This document shows, piece after piece, positions 36,746-45,176 of a stretch of DNA of 64,000 nt. The notes under the pieces were generated by a model. That model searched no databases. It saw only the letters and a program-made list of their open reading frames with translations, and was not told the origin of the DNA. This DNA comes from Sphingomonas sp. SORGH_AS_0879 (GTDB taxonomy: Bacteria; Pseudomonadota; Alphaproteobacteria; Sphingomonadales; Sphingomonadaceae), in NCBI RefSeq assembly GCF_030819175.1, contig NZ_JAUTBJ010000001.1, positions 1 through 64,000 on the forward strand. The letters run 5' to 3'. Each line of letters opens with the position of its first letter. Position 1 is the stretch's first letter. Made by a program: the position numbers and the translations under genes.

Positions 36746-37016
36746 GACGCGCCTCGACATAGGCGACCCAGTCCGCCCAGCGTCGCAGCGGCGACTTCGC
36801 CGCATCGAAGATCGTTTCGTCGGCCAGGGTGACGTAGGTACCCGTCTGTTGCTCGATCGCGACTTCGGTTTCCAGCAACAAGTTGACGATGGTGAAGGAG
36901 TCCACGTTATCGATCACGTTGAGGTCATCATACACCTCGGGATCGAGCGGCGGCTCGATGTCCGCGGCGACACGCGCCCATACCGAATGAAGCAACTCGG
37001 GCAGTTCCGACATCAA
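36738..37016 (-). CDS. Acyl-carrier-like protein paired with the FkbH-like gene
   Basis: This 92-residue acidic protein is ACP-like: NVIDNVDSFTIVNLLLETE holds a DSF motif in the position of the phosphopantetheine serine, followed by an acidic helix. Sequence conservation with typical ACPs is low, but such divergent carriers normally sit next to FkbH-like HAD proteins, as here. The start at 37016 overlaps the FkbH-like stop by ATGA; a second ATG follows immediately. It is the likely carrier for the glycerate-type or other unit loaded by the FkbH-like protein. The role is inferred from context. Confidence 0.75.
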   Translation of the reverse strand: MMSELPELLHSVWARVAADIEPPLDPEVYDDLNVIDNVDSFTIVNLLLETEVAIEQQTGTYVTLADETIFDAAKSPLRRWADWVAYVEARRG

Positions 37017-38614
37017 TCCACCTTTTTGATTGTCAGCGGTGCCGAAACACGCGGACCGCCTGCATATTGAAAATAACGTATCCCCTCCGCTTCGTCAGCG
37101 AACGTAAAGCCGTTATCCGTATAGAAATCCGCCACCATCCCATTCTTGGCCGTCGGTATAAGGACGCCCTTTACCGCCCCTTCCTCCTGTTCGCAAACAT
37201 GGCGCAGCATCTCCTGCTCGATCCTCCGGCCAATCGCGCGGCAGCTCATCAGAAATGTATCGATCATCCCGTCGGCTACAATCACCACGCCGACGATCCC
37301 CATGTCACCGAAACGATCGATGACACGGAAATCATAGACATGGGCGCGCTGCATCAGCGCCAGCATCTCCGCCTCGCTACACCGCCGTGTCGTCAGGTTG
37401 AACTGGTTGGTCTTGTTGGTCAGCTGCGCGATCCGCTTCACCTGTGCGGTGCGGTTCAATCCGACCTCGATGCGGATATCGAGCGAGCGGATATAGTCCT
37501 CGATCGTCTCAGCAGACTGCGCGATCGTCTGCCGTTGCGCCTCCTGGTCATATTGCTGCGACTTGGCTCGGTCCTCGGCGGTCAACGACCAGCAGCCCAG
37601 GTCGGTTATGGTTCCAAGCAGCGCCAGCGCGTCCGCAGCCCTACCCCCATCGAAACGATGCCCCGACACCCCGGGCAGCGACCGGCCGACCTCCTCCAAC
37701 TCGAACGGATTGTCGTCGATGAATACCATCGAATCGACGCCGACGTTCAGCTCCTGCGCGATCGAGGCGATGTTCTGGCTCTTGCGCTCCCAGTTGATCC
37801 GGGTCGCGGTGAAATCCGACAGCGCCAGCGGCATCGCGCGCTTGGCGAACAGTTCGGCGACATCGCCATGATTGTTTTTCGATACCATCGCCAGCAGGAC
37901 GCCACTGTCACGCAACGCGCGCAGCTGTTGCTGGAAACGCTGGTACACGATACCGGGATATTCGCTGCCGATCTCGACACCGTCCACCCCATCTTCCCCG
38001 ATCACCCCGCCCCAGAGCGTGTTGTCCGCGTCCAGCACTACCACCTTCTTGCGCGGCACGAAGCGTTCGCGGACGATGCGGGCATATTCCGCTATGATCG
38101 CGGGCAGGACATGCTGGGTATAGGGCATCCGCATGACCAGGTCATTCTGGATGCTGATCGCGCGATCGGTCCCGACCCGGCTTACGACCCCGGCGAGATC
38201 GGCGACCGAGAGCATCGGATGGCTCTCCGCACAGCGCGTCAGCATCTGATTGAGCGTCGCAATTCCATCGGCCAGCTTCAGCCCATCGATCCCGACGATC
38301 CGCTGACCAGGAACCGCCAGCAGATTGTTGACGACAATCAGCGTCGATCCCCGAGCCGCGGCCCTGGCCAGCAGCTCACAATATTGCGCCATCTGCTCGC
38401 TTGCTGCCTCTATGTTGCCGTCGTGCAGGAAATGGGACAGTCCCGCATGAAGGATCAGAACGTCGGCTCGACTCTCATCGATCAGAACCTGACTGTGCTG
38501 GTCGATGTCGTGGTGCCGCACGCTCACATCGATCCCCTCAAGCGCCCGCCCGAGCCGGCCGAGCGGTTGCGTGATGATGTCACCCGCCAATTCGATCGAT
38601 AGGTGCTTGGACAC
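37013..38614 (-). CDS. HAD-IIIC family FkbH-like protein
   Basis: This 533-residue protein has an N-terminal domain of SGNH-like type (about 1-175) and a HAD-IIIC domain with the motif VVVLDADNTLWGG (DxD at about 195-197), MVSKNNHGDV, FIDDNPFELEEV, and a C-terminal GNAT-like domain (about 400-533). FkbH proteins dephosphorylate 1,3-bisphosphoglycerate and load glyceryl onto a carrier protein; related HAD-IIIC genes occur in O-antigen acyl pathways. I chose GTG 38614 (AAGG seven bases upstream) because an earlier in-frame ATG would extend upstream almost to the sugar transferase gene without any FkbH-like sequence. An 82-base gap separates it from that gene. It overlaps the ACP-like gene by ATGA. 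Confidence 0.9.
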   Translation of the reverse strand: MSKHLSIELAGDIITQPLGRLGRALEGIDVSVRHHDIDQHSQVLIDESRADVLILHAGLSHFLHDGNIEAASEQMAQYCELLARAAARGSTLIVVNNLLAVPGQRIVGIDGLKLADGIATLNQMLTRCAESHPMLSVADLAGVVSRVGTDRAISIQNDLVMRMPYTQHVLPAIIAEYARIVRERFVPRKKVVVLDADNTLWGGVIGEDGVDGVEIGSEYPGIVYQRFQQQLRALRDSGVLLAMVSKNNHGDVAELFAKRAMPLALSDFTATRINWERKSQNIASIAQELNVGVDSMVFIDDNPFELEEVGRSLPGVSGHRFDGGRAADALALLGTITDLGCWSLTAEDRAKSQQYDQEAQRQTIAQSAETIEDYIRSLDIRIEVGLNRTAQVKRIAQLTNKTNQFNLTTRRCSEAEMLALMQRAHVYDFRVIDRFGDMGIVGVVIVADGMIDTFLMSCRAIGRRIEQEMLRHVCEQEEGAVKGVLIPTAKNGMVADFYTDNGFTFADEAEGIRYFQYAGGPRVSAPLTIKKVD

Positions 38615-38696
38615 GGAAAAACCTTGTTGAAAAAGAAGAGGAGATAGATGTCCGATCGGCACCCGCCGTCCGGACGGAAAAGGAATGCTGCCCGCG

Positions 38697-39311
38697 TTAA
38701 TGGCCCGCTGGCGGCAGCTCCTGCTCGCCCAGAAATTCCGGCATCGTCGCTGCGTCTGCGGCATTGATATCGTCACGCCGGATCACGCGCGTGACGGTCA
38801 TCACTAGGATGCGAAGGTCAAGCCAGAAGGAGCGGTGATCGACATACCAAGTGTCTAACTCGAACTTCTGCTTCCATGTCAACGCATTGCGGCCATTCAC
38901 CTGAGCCCAGCCGGTGATGCCCGGTCGCACCAGATGACGGCGCGCCTGTTCCGGGCTGTAGCGATCCAGATAGGCCATCAGCAGCGGGCGCGGTCCGACC
39001 AGGCTCATATCGCCGCGCAGGACGTTCCAAAGTCCAGGCAGCTCGTCGAGGCTGGAACTGCGCAGCCACTGTCCCAGCCTGGTCAGGCGCTCGCCATCCG
39101 GCAACAACATGCCGTCGGCGTCGCGCCGATCGTTCATGGTACGGAATTTATACATGCGGAACGGTCGACCACCCAGTCCCGGACGCTGCTGCGCGAAGAT
39201 CACCGGTCTTCCCATACGCCGCGCGATCATGACCGCCAGCACCAGCATTATCGGCGAAAAGAGGATCAGGCACAGCGACGCCACAGCCAGATCGAACAGC
39301 CGCTTCATCAT
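38697..39311 (-). CDS. Initiating sugar-phosphate transferase (PglC/WbpL-like polyisoprenyl-P transferase)
   Basis: This 204-residue monotopic membrane transferase of the bacterial sugar transferase family begins with a re-entrant helix (KRLFDLAVASLCLILFSPIM). The family motifs are YKFRTMND, SLDELPGLWNVLRGDMSLVGPRP (with the catalytic Asp-Glu pair) and ITGWAQVNGRN. It links the first nucleotide sugar to undecaprenyl phosphate. Its small size and position next to a PglE-like aminotransferase point to PglC-type use of UDP-diNAc-bacillosamine or a relative. The ATG at 39311 overlaps the aminotransferase stop (ATGA). An upstream in-frame extension lies wholly inside that gene and was rejected. 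Confidence 0.9.
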   Translation of the reverse strand: MMKRLFDLAVASLCLILFSPIMLVLAVMIARRMGRPVIFAQQRPGLGGRPFRMYKFRTMNDRRDADGMLLPDGERLTRLGQWLRSSSLDELPGLWNVLRGDMSLVGPRPLLMAYLDRYSPEQARRHLVRPGITGWAQVNGRNALTWKQKFELDTWYVDHRSFWLDLRILVMTVTRVIRRDDINAADAATMPEFLGEQELPPAGH

Positions 39312-40453
39312 GATGCTGGTCGCCGCAGCGACAGGATGACGTCGACGACGCGGTCGACGTCGCTGTCGGTCATCTGCGAGCCGGACGGCAAACACAGGCC
39401 CTGATCGAAATTCCGCGCTGCAACGTCGCCGCCCAGCGCACGGCAACCGGCAAATACGGGCTGGAGATGCATCGGCTTCCACAGCGGACGGCTTTCAATC
39501 TGTTCCGCCTCCAGCGCATGGCGCACGTCCTCGCACGAGATCCCAGCCGCGACCGGATCGATCAGCACCGTCGTCAGCCAGCGGTTGGCGCGCATGTCCG
39601 TAGGCTCGTCGCTGAACGTGAACCCGTCCATTTCCCCCAGTCGCGCGCGATAATGATCATGAACGCGCCGACGTGCCGCGACGCGCTCGTCCAGCACCTC
39701 AAGCTGCCCGACCCCGACCGCGGCGCACAATCCGCTCAGACGGTAATTATAGCCAAAGGTCGTATGCTCGTAATGCGGGGCGGGATCGCGAGCCTGGGTC
39801 GACAGGAAGCGGGCGCGCTCGATCGCATCGCCATCCGACGATGCCAGCGCGCCGCCCCCCGACGTCGTGATGATCTTGTTGCCATTGAAGGAAAAGATCG
39901 CGAAATCAGCCCCGACCCCGGCATGAACGCCATGGCGGAATGCGCCCATAGCCTCAGCCGCGTCAGCGATCCAGACAAAGCCGTATCGGTCGGCCAGCCG
40001 GCGCATCCGCACGCCATCGACGACGTGGCCGTACAGGTCGGTGCTGATGACGACCCGCGGCAACGTACCGTCGCGATCGGCCTCCCCTAGCGCCTGTTCC
40101 AACAGGTCCAGGTCAAGCAGCATGTCGTTGCGCGCGATATCCAGAAAGACCGGCACGGCGCCCAGGTAGCAGATCGGCGCGACCCCGCCGATGAACGTCA
40201 TCGTCGCGCCCCATACCGCGTCACCCTGGCCGATCCCGCTCAGGCGCAGTGCCAAGTGCAGCGCGGCGGTCCCGCTCGACAGCGCCGCGACGTGCGGGAT
40301 GCCCGTATAACGGGCCAGATCCTGCTCGAAGCGGTTGACCATCGGGCCGACCGGCGCGACCCAGTTGGTCGTGAAGACCTCGTCTACATACTTTTGCTCG
40401 CGACCGCTCATGTGCGGCGAGGAAAGGAACATACGGTCCGACCGTTGAGTCAT
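39308..40453 (-). CDS. UDP-4-keto-6-deoxy-GlcNAc aminotransferase (PglE-like, DegT family)
   Basis: This 381-residue PLP-dependent aminotransferase has LSSGTAALHLALRL, WGATMTFIGGVAPI, IADAAEAMGA and FSFNGNKIITTSGGG with the PLP lysine (Lys193). The opening FLSSPHMSGREQKYV and the end block RPLWKPMHLQPVF match the PglE/LegC-like group acting on UDP-4-keto-6-deoxy-GlcNAc, giving UDP-4-amino-FucNAc/QuiNAc sugars. It heads the leftward operon PglE-PglC-FkbH-ACP-KAS III-ACP-SDR-VOC-PglD-WbuB, divergent from rmlB across about 130 bases. Start at 40453; an earlier in-frame start would read into the divergent rmlB promoter region. Confidence 0.9.
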   Translation of the reverse strand: MTQRSDRMFLSSPHMSGREQKYVDEVFTTNWVAPVGPMVNRFEQDLARYTGIPHVAALSSGTAALHLALRLSGIGQGDAVWGATMTFIGGVAPICYLGAVPVFLDIARNDMLLDLDLLEQALGEADRDGTLPRVVISTDLYGHVVDGVRMRRLADRYGFVWIADAAEAMGAFRHGVHAGVGADFAIFSFNGNKIITTSGGGALASSDGDAIERARFLSTQARDPAPHYEHTTFGYNYRLSGLCAAVGVGQLEVLDERVAARRRVHDHYRARLGEMDGFTFSDEPTDMRANRWLTTVLIDPVAAGISCEDVRHALEAEQIESRPLWKPMHLQPVFAGCRALGGDVAARNFDQGLCLPSGSQMTDSDVDRVVDVILSLRRPAS

Positions 40454-40584
40454 AGTGGGGGGACAATCCAGCAAATGGCGATGCTCCGTTTGCCTAGGCG
40501 GTCCGTTTCCGGTGTCAACCAAAACGGCACGCCAATCGTCCGCGACGATTGCACCACATGAAGACACAAACTAGTGCAACGGTC

Positions 40585-41635
40585 ATGCGCATTCTCGTAA
40601 CCGGCGGTGCCGGCTTCATCGGTTCAGCCCTTGTACGGCACCTGATCCAACATACAGCTTACGAGGTTCTCAACTTCGACAAGCTGACCTATGCCGGATC
40701 GCCTACGACCGTCGCTCCGGTCGCAACAAGCGACCGCTATCGTTTTGTCAGGGGCGATATCTGCGACGCGGAAGCGGTGCGTTCGTCGATTGCTGATTTT
40801 CGCCCGACCATCATCACGCACCTCGCCGCGGAAAGCCATGTCGACCGCTCGATCGATGGTCCGGGTGCATTCGTACAGACCAATGTCGTGGGCACCTATG
40901 TCATGCTCGCGGAGGCCCAGGCCTATTGGGCCGGGCTGGATTCGACCGAACAGGCAGCATTTCGTTTCCACCACATCTCAACTGACGAAGTCTATGGCTC
41001 CCTCGGCGCGGACGGGTATTTCACGGAAAACACACCCTACGATCCCCGCTCCCCCTATTCGGCATCGAAAGCTGGCTCGGATCACCTCGTCTCTGCCTGG
41101 GGACACACTTTCGGGTTGCCGACACTTATCACCAACTGCTCGAACAATTACGGTCCCTATCATTTCCCCGAGAAGCTGATCCCGCTGATGATCGCCAAAG
41201 CACTCGTAGGCGAATCCTTGCCGATTTATGGTGCGGGCGACCAAGTGCGCGACTGGTTGTATGTCGAGGATCACGTTCGTGCTTTGCAAACCGTGTTTGA
41301 AAAGGGTGTTCCGGGACGAACCTACAATATCGGCGGTCATAACGAAAAACAGAATGTCGATGTTGTCAGGATCCTTTGTGCGATACTCGATCGGCTTCGT
41401 CCGCGGGCGGATGGAGAGAGTTACGCAAGACAGATCACCCATGTCGTCGATCGCCCCGGCCATGATAAGCGCTACGCCATCGATGCTTCACGCATCCGCA
41501 CCCGAGCTGGGATGGGTTCCTGAGGAATCCTTCGATAGCGGAATTGAGAAGACGGTTCGCTGGTTTCTAGCCAACGAAGGGTGGTGGCGACCGCTGGTAA
41601 ATAGCGAGGCCGTCGAACGGCGGGGCGTCCTTTGA
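40585..41635 (+). pseudogene. rmlB: dTDP-glucose 4,6-dehydratase RmlB, frameshifted near its C-terminus
   Basis: This extended SDR makes dTDP-4-keto-6-deoxyglucose, the WecE substrate. It shows TGGAGFIG near the N-terminus, [37 protein letters not shown] with the YxxxK pair, [14 protein letters not shown] and DWLYVEDH. The catalytic core is intact. Read straight, it ends early at 41523 after IDASRIRT. Removing one C from CCC near 41502-41504 continues as [20 protein letters not shown] to a stop at 41635, the normal RmlB ending. The span 40585-41635 is 1051 bases, one too many. The ATG at 40585 begins the conserved sequence; 40558 is an alternative. The IS pile begins directly after this gene. 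Confidence 0.9.
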
Positions 41636-41810
41636 CACTGATATGGTGACAAGGTCGATCCGTGAACGCCCGCGGGCTTTGACGTGAATCGGTCGGGCTC
41701 GTTCTGTCATGCCTTGGAGATAGCTTCGTAGGGCGTGTGGACTGGCCTCGGCTTTGAACAGGCCATTGATGCCTTCGGCAAGGGCATTGTGTGAGCATCC
41801 GGCGTTGAGG
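41636..41810 (-). pseudogene. Remnant of an IS3-family transposase OrfB
   Basis: Read on the minus strand, 41747-41806 gives NAGCSHNALAEGINGLFKAE, which matches the conserved block around the catalytic Glu of IS3-family OrfB proteins. Sequence further in has lost similarity. It is cut on its right by the end of the IS2-like element at 41811. The piece is too short to have function and shows that several IS elements landed here in sequence. Confidence 0.5.
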
Positions 41811-41862
41811 TGGCCCCTCAAATGACCTGACAGGGCCTCGCTCTTGGATAAGAGTGAGGCAT

Positions 41863-42288
41863 ATGACTGACGGTACGACCAGGCGTTACAATGACGGCGA
41901 GGTCCTCTCCGGTGTCCAGCGCCGGAGGCGGTGGACACCGGAGGAGAAGGTCCGGATCGTCGAGGAGACGTATCTTCCGGGGATGAGCGTGTCGCTCGTC
42001 GCCCGCCAGCACGGCATCAGCGGCAGCCAGGTCTTCACCTGGCGCCGCCTGATGAACCAGGGTGCGCTGACCGCCGCGGCAGCCGGCGAGGAGGTGGTGC
42101 CAGCGTCCGAGTACCGGGCGCTGGAGGCGCAGGTGCGCGAACTGCAGAGGCTGCTCGGCAAGAAGGCCATGGAGAACGAGCTGCTGCGTGAGGCCGTGTC
42201 CCGTGCCGCAGGCCCAAAAAAACTGCTCTTGCGCTCGACCTCACTGCCCGGTGACGTGACCCCCGTTTCTTCATCCAACTGGAAGTAG
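41863..42288 (+). pseudogene. IS2-like transposase OrfA, 3' end displaced by an IS insertion
   Basis: This helix-turn-helix protein carries the DNA-binding part of the outer IS. RRRRWTPEEKVRIVEETYLP begins the domain, HGISGSQVFTWRRLM is the recognition region, and a leucine-zipper segment follows (YRALEAQVRELQRLLGKKAMENELLREAV). The IS407-type element enters at about 42258, so the last codons before the stop at 42288 come from the inserted element. Without it, OrfA would run towards the OrfB frame at 43516, with the usual frameshift fusion to OrfB. The interruption probably prevents transposition. Confidence 0.8.
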
Positions 42289-42316
42289 AGACCGTCTCCT
42301 TAAAGGGACGGACGGA

Positions 42317-42583
42317 ATGAAGCGGAAGCAGTTTTCGGAAGAGCAGATCATCGGCATCCTGAAGGAGGCCGAGGCGGGTGCGGTGGTGACGGAGCTGTGC
42401 CGCAAGCACGGGATGTCGAGCGCGACTTACTATGCGTGGAAGGCGAAGTTCGGCGGCCTGGAGGTATCCGACGCAAAGCGCCTGCGGTCGCTCGAAGAGG
42501 AGAACGCCCGGCTCAAACGGCTACTGGCGGACACGATGCTGGACAATGCGGGGTTGAAAGACCTGCTGTCAAAAAAGTGGTGA
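42317..42583 (+). CDS. IS407-like transposase OrfA
   Basis: This 88-residue helix-turn-helix protein, intact, has [20 protein letters not shown] at the start, [20 protein letters not shown] as the recognition helix region, and a coiled-coil zipper ([22 protein letters not shown]). It overlaps the OrfB frame, with translation presumably joined by the -1 slippage typical of IS3 elements near the end (AAAAAAG at 42572-42578). Confidence 0.9.
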   Translation: MKRKQFSEEQIIGILKEAEAGAVVTELCRKHGMSSATYYAWKAKFGGLEVSDAKRLRSLEEENARLKRLLADTMLDNAGLKDLLSKKW

Positions 42584-43482
42584 CGCCCGCCGCGAAGCGG
42601 CAAGCGGTCGCGCATCTCCAGGCGACGCTGGGGATGAGCGAGCGGCGGGCATGCACGGTCGTTGGGGCAGACCGCACGAGCATGCGGTATCGCTCGTGCC
42701 GGGCGGATGATGGCGACCTGCGGTCGCGGCTGCGCGAGCTGGCGCAGCAACGCCGACGGTTCGGCTATCGGCGTCTGCACATCCTGCTGCGCCGGGACGG
42801 CATCACGATCAACCGCAAGAAGACCCAGCGGCTCTATCGTGAGGAGGGTTTGACGGTCAGGCGCCGGAAGGGACGAAGGCGCGCCACAGGCAGCCGTGCG
42901 CCCGCGTCAGTGCTGGCGCTTCCCAACCAGCGCTGGAGTCTGGACTTCGTCCACGACCAGCTCGTGACCGGCCGTCGGTTCCGCGTGCTCAACATCGTCG
43001 ATGACGTCACGCGCGAATGCCTTCGGGCGGTGGTGGACACGTCGATCTCGGGCCGGCGGGTCGTGCGCGAGCTGGCCGATCTGATCGCCGAGCGTGGCAG
43101 GCCGAAGATGATCGTCAGCGACAACGGGACCGAACTGACGTCGAACGCGGTGCTCGCCTGGTCCGGCGATGCCCGCATCGAGTGGCATTACATCGCGCCG
43201 GGCAAGCCCACGCAGAACGGGTTCGTCGAGAGCTTTAACGGTCGCATGCGCGACGAGCTGCTCAACGAGACGCTGTTCTTCACCATCGGTCAGGCCCGCT
43301 CGATTCTGGCCCGCTGGGTCGACGACTACAACAACGAGCGTCCGCACTCCTCGCTCGGCTACGCCACTCCGGCAGCCTTCGCTGCCGGGCTCGAACAGCA
43401 ACGGGCGGGGTTAACCCCGCCCGTTGCTTCACCTGCGCTTATGCGCGAAAACCACGGTCGGTCTCTGGTTGCCGCTGGATGA
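42580..43482 (+). CDS. IS407-like transposase OrfB
   Basis: This DDE transposase belongs to the inserted element. The GTG at 42580 marks the start of the independent OrfB region, which reads [14 protein letters not shown]; the open frame itself extends upstream to 42397 and overlaps OrfA. HTH_21 (about 45-100, [16 protein letters not shown]) is followed by the rve core: [10 protein letters not shown] (first Asp), [11 protein letters not shown] (second Asp) and [19 protein letters not shown] (Glu). The end is [20 protein letters not shown]. All three acidic residues are present, so this copy could be active. Confidence 0.88.
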   Translation: MTPAAKRQAVAHLQATLGMSERRACTVVGADRTSMRYRSCRADDGDLRSRLRELAQQRRRFGYRRLHILLRRDGITINRKKTQRLYREEGLTVRRRKGRRRATGSRAPASVLALPNQRWSLDFVHDQLVTGRRFRVLNIVDDVTRECLRAVVDTSISGRRVVRELADLIAERGRPKMIVSDNGTELTSNAVLAWSGDARIEWHYIAPGKPTQNGFVESFNGRMRDELLNETLFFTIGQARSILARWVDDYNNERPHSSLGYATPAAFAAGLEQQRAGLTPPVASPALMRENHGRSLVAAG

Positions 43483-43515
43483 AAGACCGGGGTCACGTCA
43501 CACCGGGGACATTCT

Positions 43516-44358
43516 GTGACTGCGGTAGCCGATGCGCTCGGCGTCGCCCGCCCGCATCTGTCTGCGATGCGCAACCAACCACCGCCACGACCGCGCGGAC
43601 GGCCACCATTGCCGGATGCCGAGCTGGTCGCCGACATCCGGGTGCTTGTCGCCGATCTGCCCACCTACGGTTATCGCCGCGTCCATGCCCTGCTGCGCCG
43701 CCAGGCTGAGCAGACCGGTCGCGCTGCTCCCAATCCCAAGCGCGTCTACCGCGTCATGAAGGTGCATGGACTGCTGCTCCAAAGAGGCGGCGGACGGCAT
43801 GGGGAGCGCCGTCACGACGGTCGTGTCGCCGTCGACCAGCGCAACACTCGCTGGTGCTCCGACGGGCTGGAGATCGCCTGTGACAACGGCGAAAAGGTGC
43901 GCGTCGCGTTCGCGCTCGACTGCTGCGACCGCGAGGCCATGGGGCATGTGGCAACCACGAGCGGTATCACCGCCCAGGACGTGCAGGACCTGATGGTCGC
44001 CACCGTCGAGCACCGCTACGGTCGGGTGAACCGCGTACCCCAGCCAATCGAGTGGCTAACGGATAACGGCACCTGCTATACCGCCCGCGACACCCGCACC
44101 TTTGCCCGCGACATCGGGCTGGTGCCGCGCACCACCCCGGTCAGCAGCCCGCGGTCCAACGGCATGGCCGAGGCGTTCGTCCGCACCCTCAAGCGCGATT
44201 ACGTCCGCGTGAACCCCAGGCCCGACGCGCAGACCGTCATCGCGCAGCTACCAGCTTGGCTCGACCACTATAATGAGGTGCATCCACACCGCGCCCTCGG
44301 CTACAGGTCACCCCGCGAGTTCATCGCGACAACACGCGAGGCTCTGTCAGCCAATTAG
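43516..44358 (+). CDS. IS2-like transposase OrfB
   Basis: This 280-residue DDE transposase of the outer element starts at GTG 43516. HTH_21 is near the N-terminus (YGYRRVHALLRRQAE). The core has RWCSDGLEIACDNGE (first Asp), EWLTDNGTCYTA (second Asp) and SPRSNGMAEAFVRTLKRDYV (Glu), followed by HYNEVHPHRALGYRSPREF. The reading frame is intact, but its OrfA partner is separated by the inserted IS. It is a relative of the partial transposase at the window start. Confidence 0.9.
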   Translation: MTAVADALGVARPHLSAMRNQPPPRPRGRPPLPDAELVADIRVLVADLPTYGYRRVHALLRRQAEQTGRAAPNPKRVYRVMKVHGLLLQRGGGRHGERRHDGRVAVDQRNTRWCSDGLEIACDNGEKVRVAFALDCCDREAMGHVATTSGITAQDVQDLMVATVEHRYGRVNRVPQPIEWLTDNGTCYTARDTRTFARDIGLVPRTTPVSSPRSNGMAEAFVRTLKRDYVRVNPRPDAQTVIAQLPAWLDHYNEVHPHRALGYRSPREFIATTREALSAN

Positions 44359-44449
44359 GGGGCAACAACAGGCGTGAGCCGCCTTGCTGTGATCGGGTCG
44401 GGGATAGAGGGGATCCTTACAGCCGCACGTAAGGACGTCCGTACCGACC

Positions 44450-44791
44450 ATGGCGCAGATGACGATATTGAGGGGGCCGGAGCGTCGGCGTCGCTGGAGT
44501 GACGAGCAGCGCGAGCGCATCCTGGCGGAAGCGTTTCATTCGGGTGCCAGGGTCTGCGATGTTGCCCGGCGGCATGACGTGGCTCGCAGCCTGATCTACC
44601 AGTGGCGCCGTGCCGCGGTTCGCCAGGCGGAGCCGAGGTTCGTGCCGGCGGTGGTCGTGGACGATGCGCCTCGGCCGGTATCCGAGCCGGTCGTGGCGGC
44701 CGTGCTCGATCTGCCCGATGGCGGCCGCCTGAGGATATTCGCCTCGGCGTCACCGGCGCTGGCGGCCGCGGCGCTGAAGGCGCTGCGATGA
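44450..44791 (+). CDS. tnpA: IS66 accessory protein TnpA
   Basis: This 113-residue protein has an N-terminal helix-turn-helix (RRRWSDEQRERILAEAFHSG, then DVARRHDVARSLIYQWRR), as in IS66 Orf1. It ends in a short variable domain. It overlaps tnpB by four bases (ATGA). Confidence 0.88.
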   Translation: MAQMTILRGPERRRRWSDEQRERILAEAFHSGARVCDVARRHDVARSLIYQWRRAAVRQAEPRFVPAVVVDDAPRPVSEPVVAAVLDLPDGGRLRIFASASPALAAAALKALR

Positions 44792-45129
44792 TCCCGCCGG
44801 GTGCCAGGGTGTGGATCGCGATGGGCCACACCGACATGAGGAAGGGCATGCAGGGGCTGGCGCTCATGGTGCAGCAGCAACTCCACCGCGACCCGCATGG
44901 CGGCGACCTGTTCGTGTTCCGGGGCCGGATCGGCTCGCTGGTGAAGATCATCTGGCACGATGGCCTGGGCATGTCGCTCTATGCCAAACGGTTGGAGAAG
45001 GGCCGGTTCGTCTGGCCCTCGGCGAAGGACGGCGTGGTGTCGCTGACAGCCTCGCAGCTGGCCTGCCTGCTCGAGGGCATCGACTGGCGGAACCCGCAGT
45101 ATAGCTGGCGCCCGGCGAGCGCCGGATAG
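44788..45129 (+). CDS. tnpB: IS66 accessory protein TnpB
   Basis: This 113-residue protein of the IS66 Orf2 family has ARVWIAMGHTDMRKGMQGLA at the start, DLFVFRGRIGSLVKIIWHD and GLGMSLYAKRLEKGRFVWP. Length and motifs are complete. The start is fixed by the ATGA overlap with tnpA. Confidence 0.92.
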   Translation: MIPPGARVWIAMGHTDMRKGMQGLALMVQQQLHRDPHGGDLFVFRGRIGSLVKIIWHDGLGMSLYAKRLEKGRFVWPSAKDGVVSLTASQLACLLEGIDWRNPQYSWRPASAG

Positions 45130-45176
45130 ACCATTATCGCTTGCGCGGGGACGCCAGGGGTGATTCACTCTCCCGC

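Larger units (their letters stand above)
42258..43494. mobile_element. Inserted IS3-family (IS407-like) element with 4-bp duplication
   Basis: The 1237-base element is bounded by inverted repeats. The left end reads GACCCCCGTTTCTTCATCCA and the right end, on the other strand, GACCCCGGTCTTTCATCCAG. Identical ACGT copies at 42254-42257 and 43495-43498 are a 4-bp target duplication as made by the IS407 group. Because ACGT is palindromic and the tips could also be read from TG, the limits may shift by one or two bases. It splits the IS2-like OrfA from its OrfB. Confidence 0.75.
41811..44364. mobile_element. IS3-family (IS2-like) element interrupted by a second IS3-family element
   Basis: Its OrfA lies at 41863-42257 and its OrfB at 43516-44358, separated by an inserted IS. 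Tips at 41811 (TGGCCCCTCAAATG) and, on the minus strand, 44364 (TGCCCCCTAATTGG) match at about 8 of the first 10 positions, as imperfect terminal repeats do. Removing the inner element and one copy of its ACGT duplication rejoins the two parts in a sensible way. No clear duplication flanks the outer element. Limits are good to a few bases. Confidence 0.7.
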
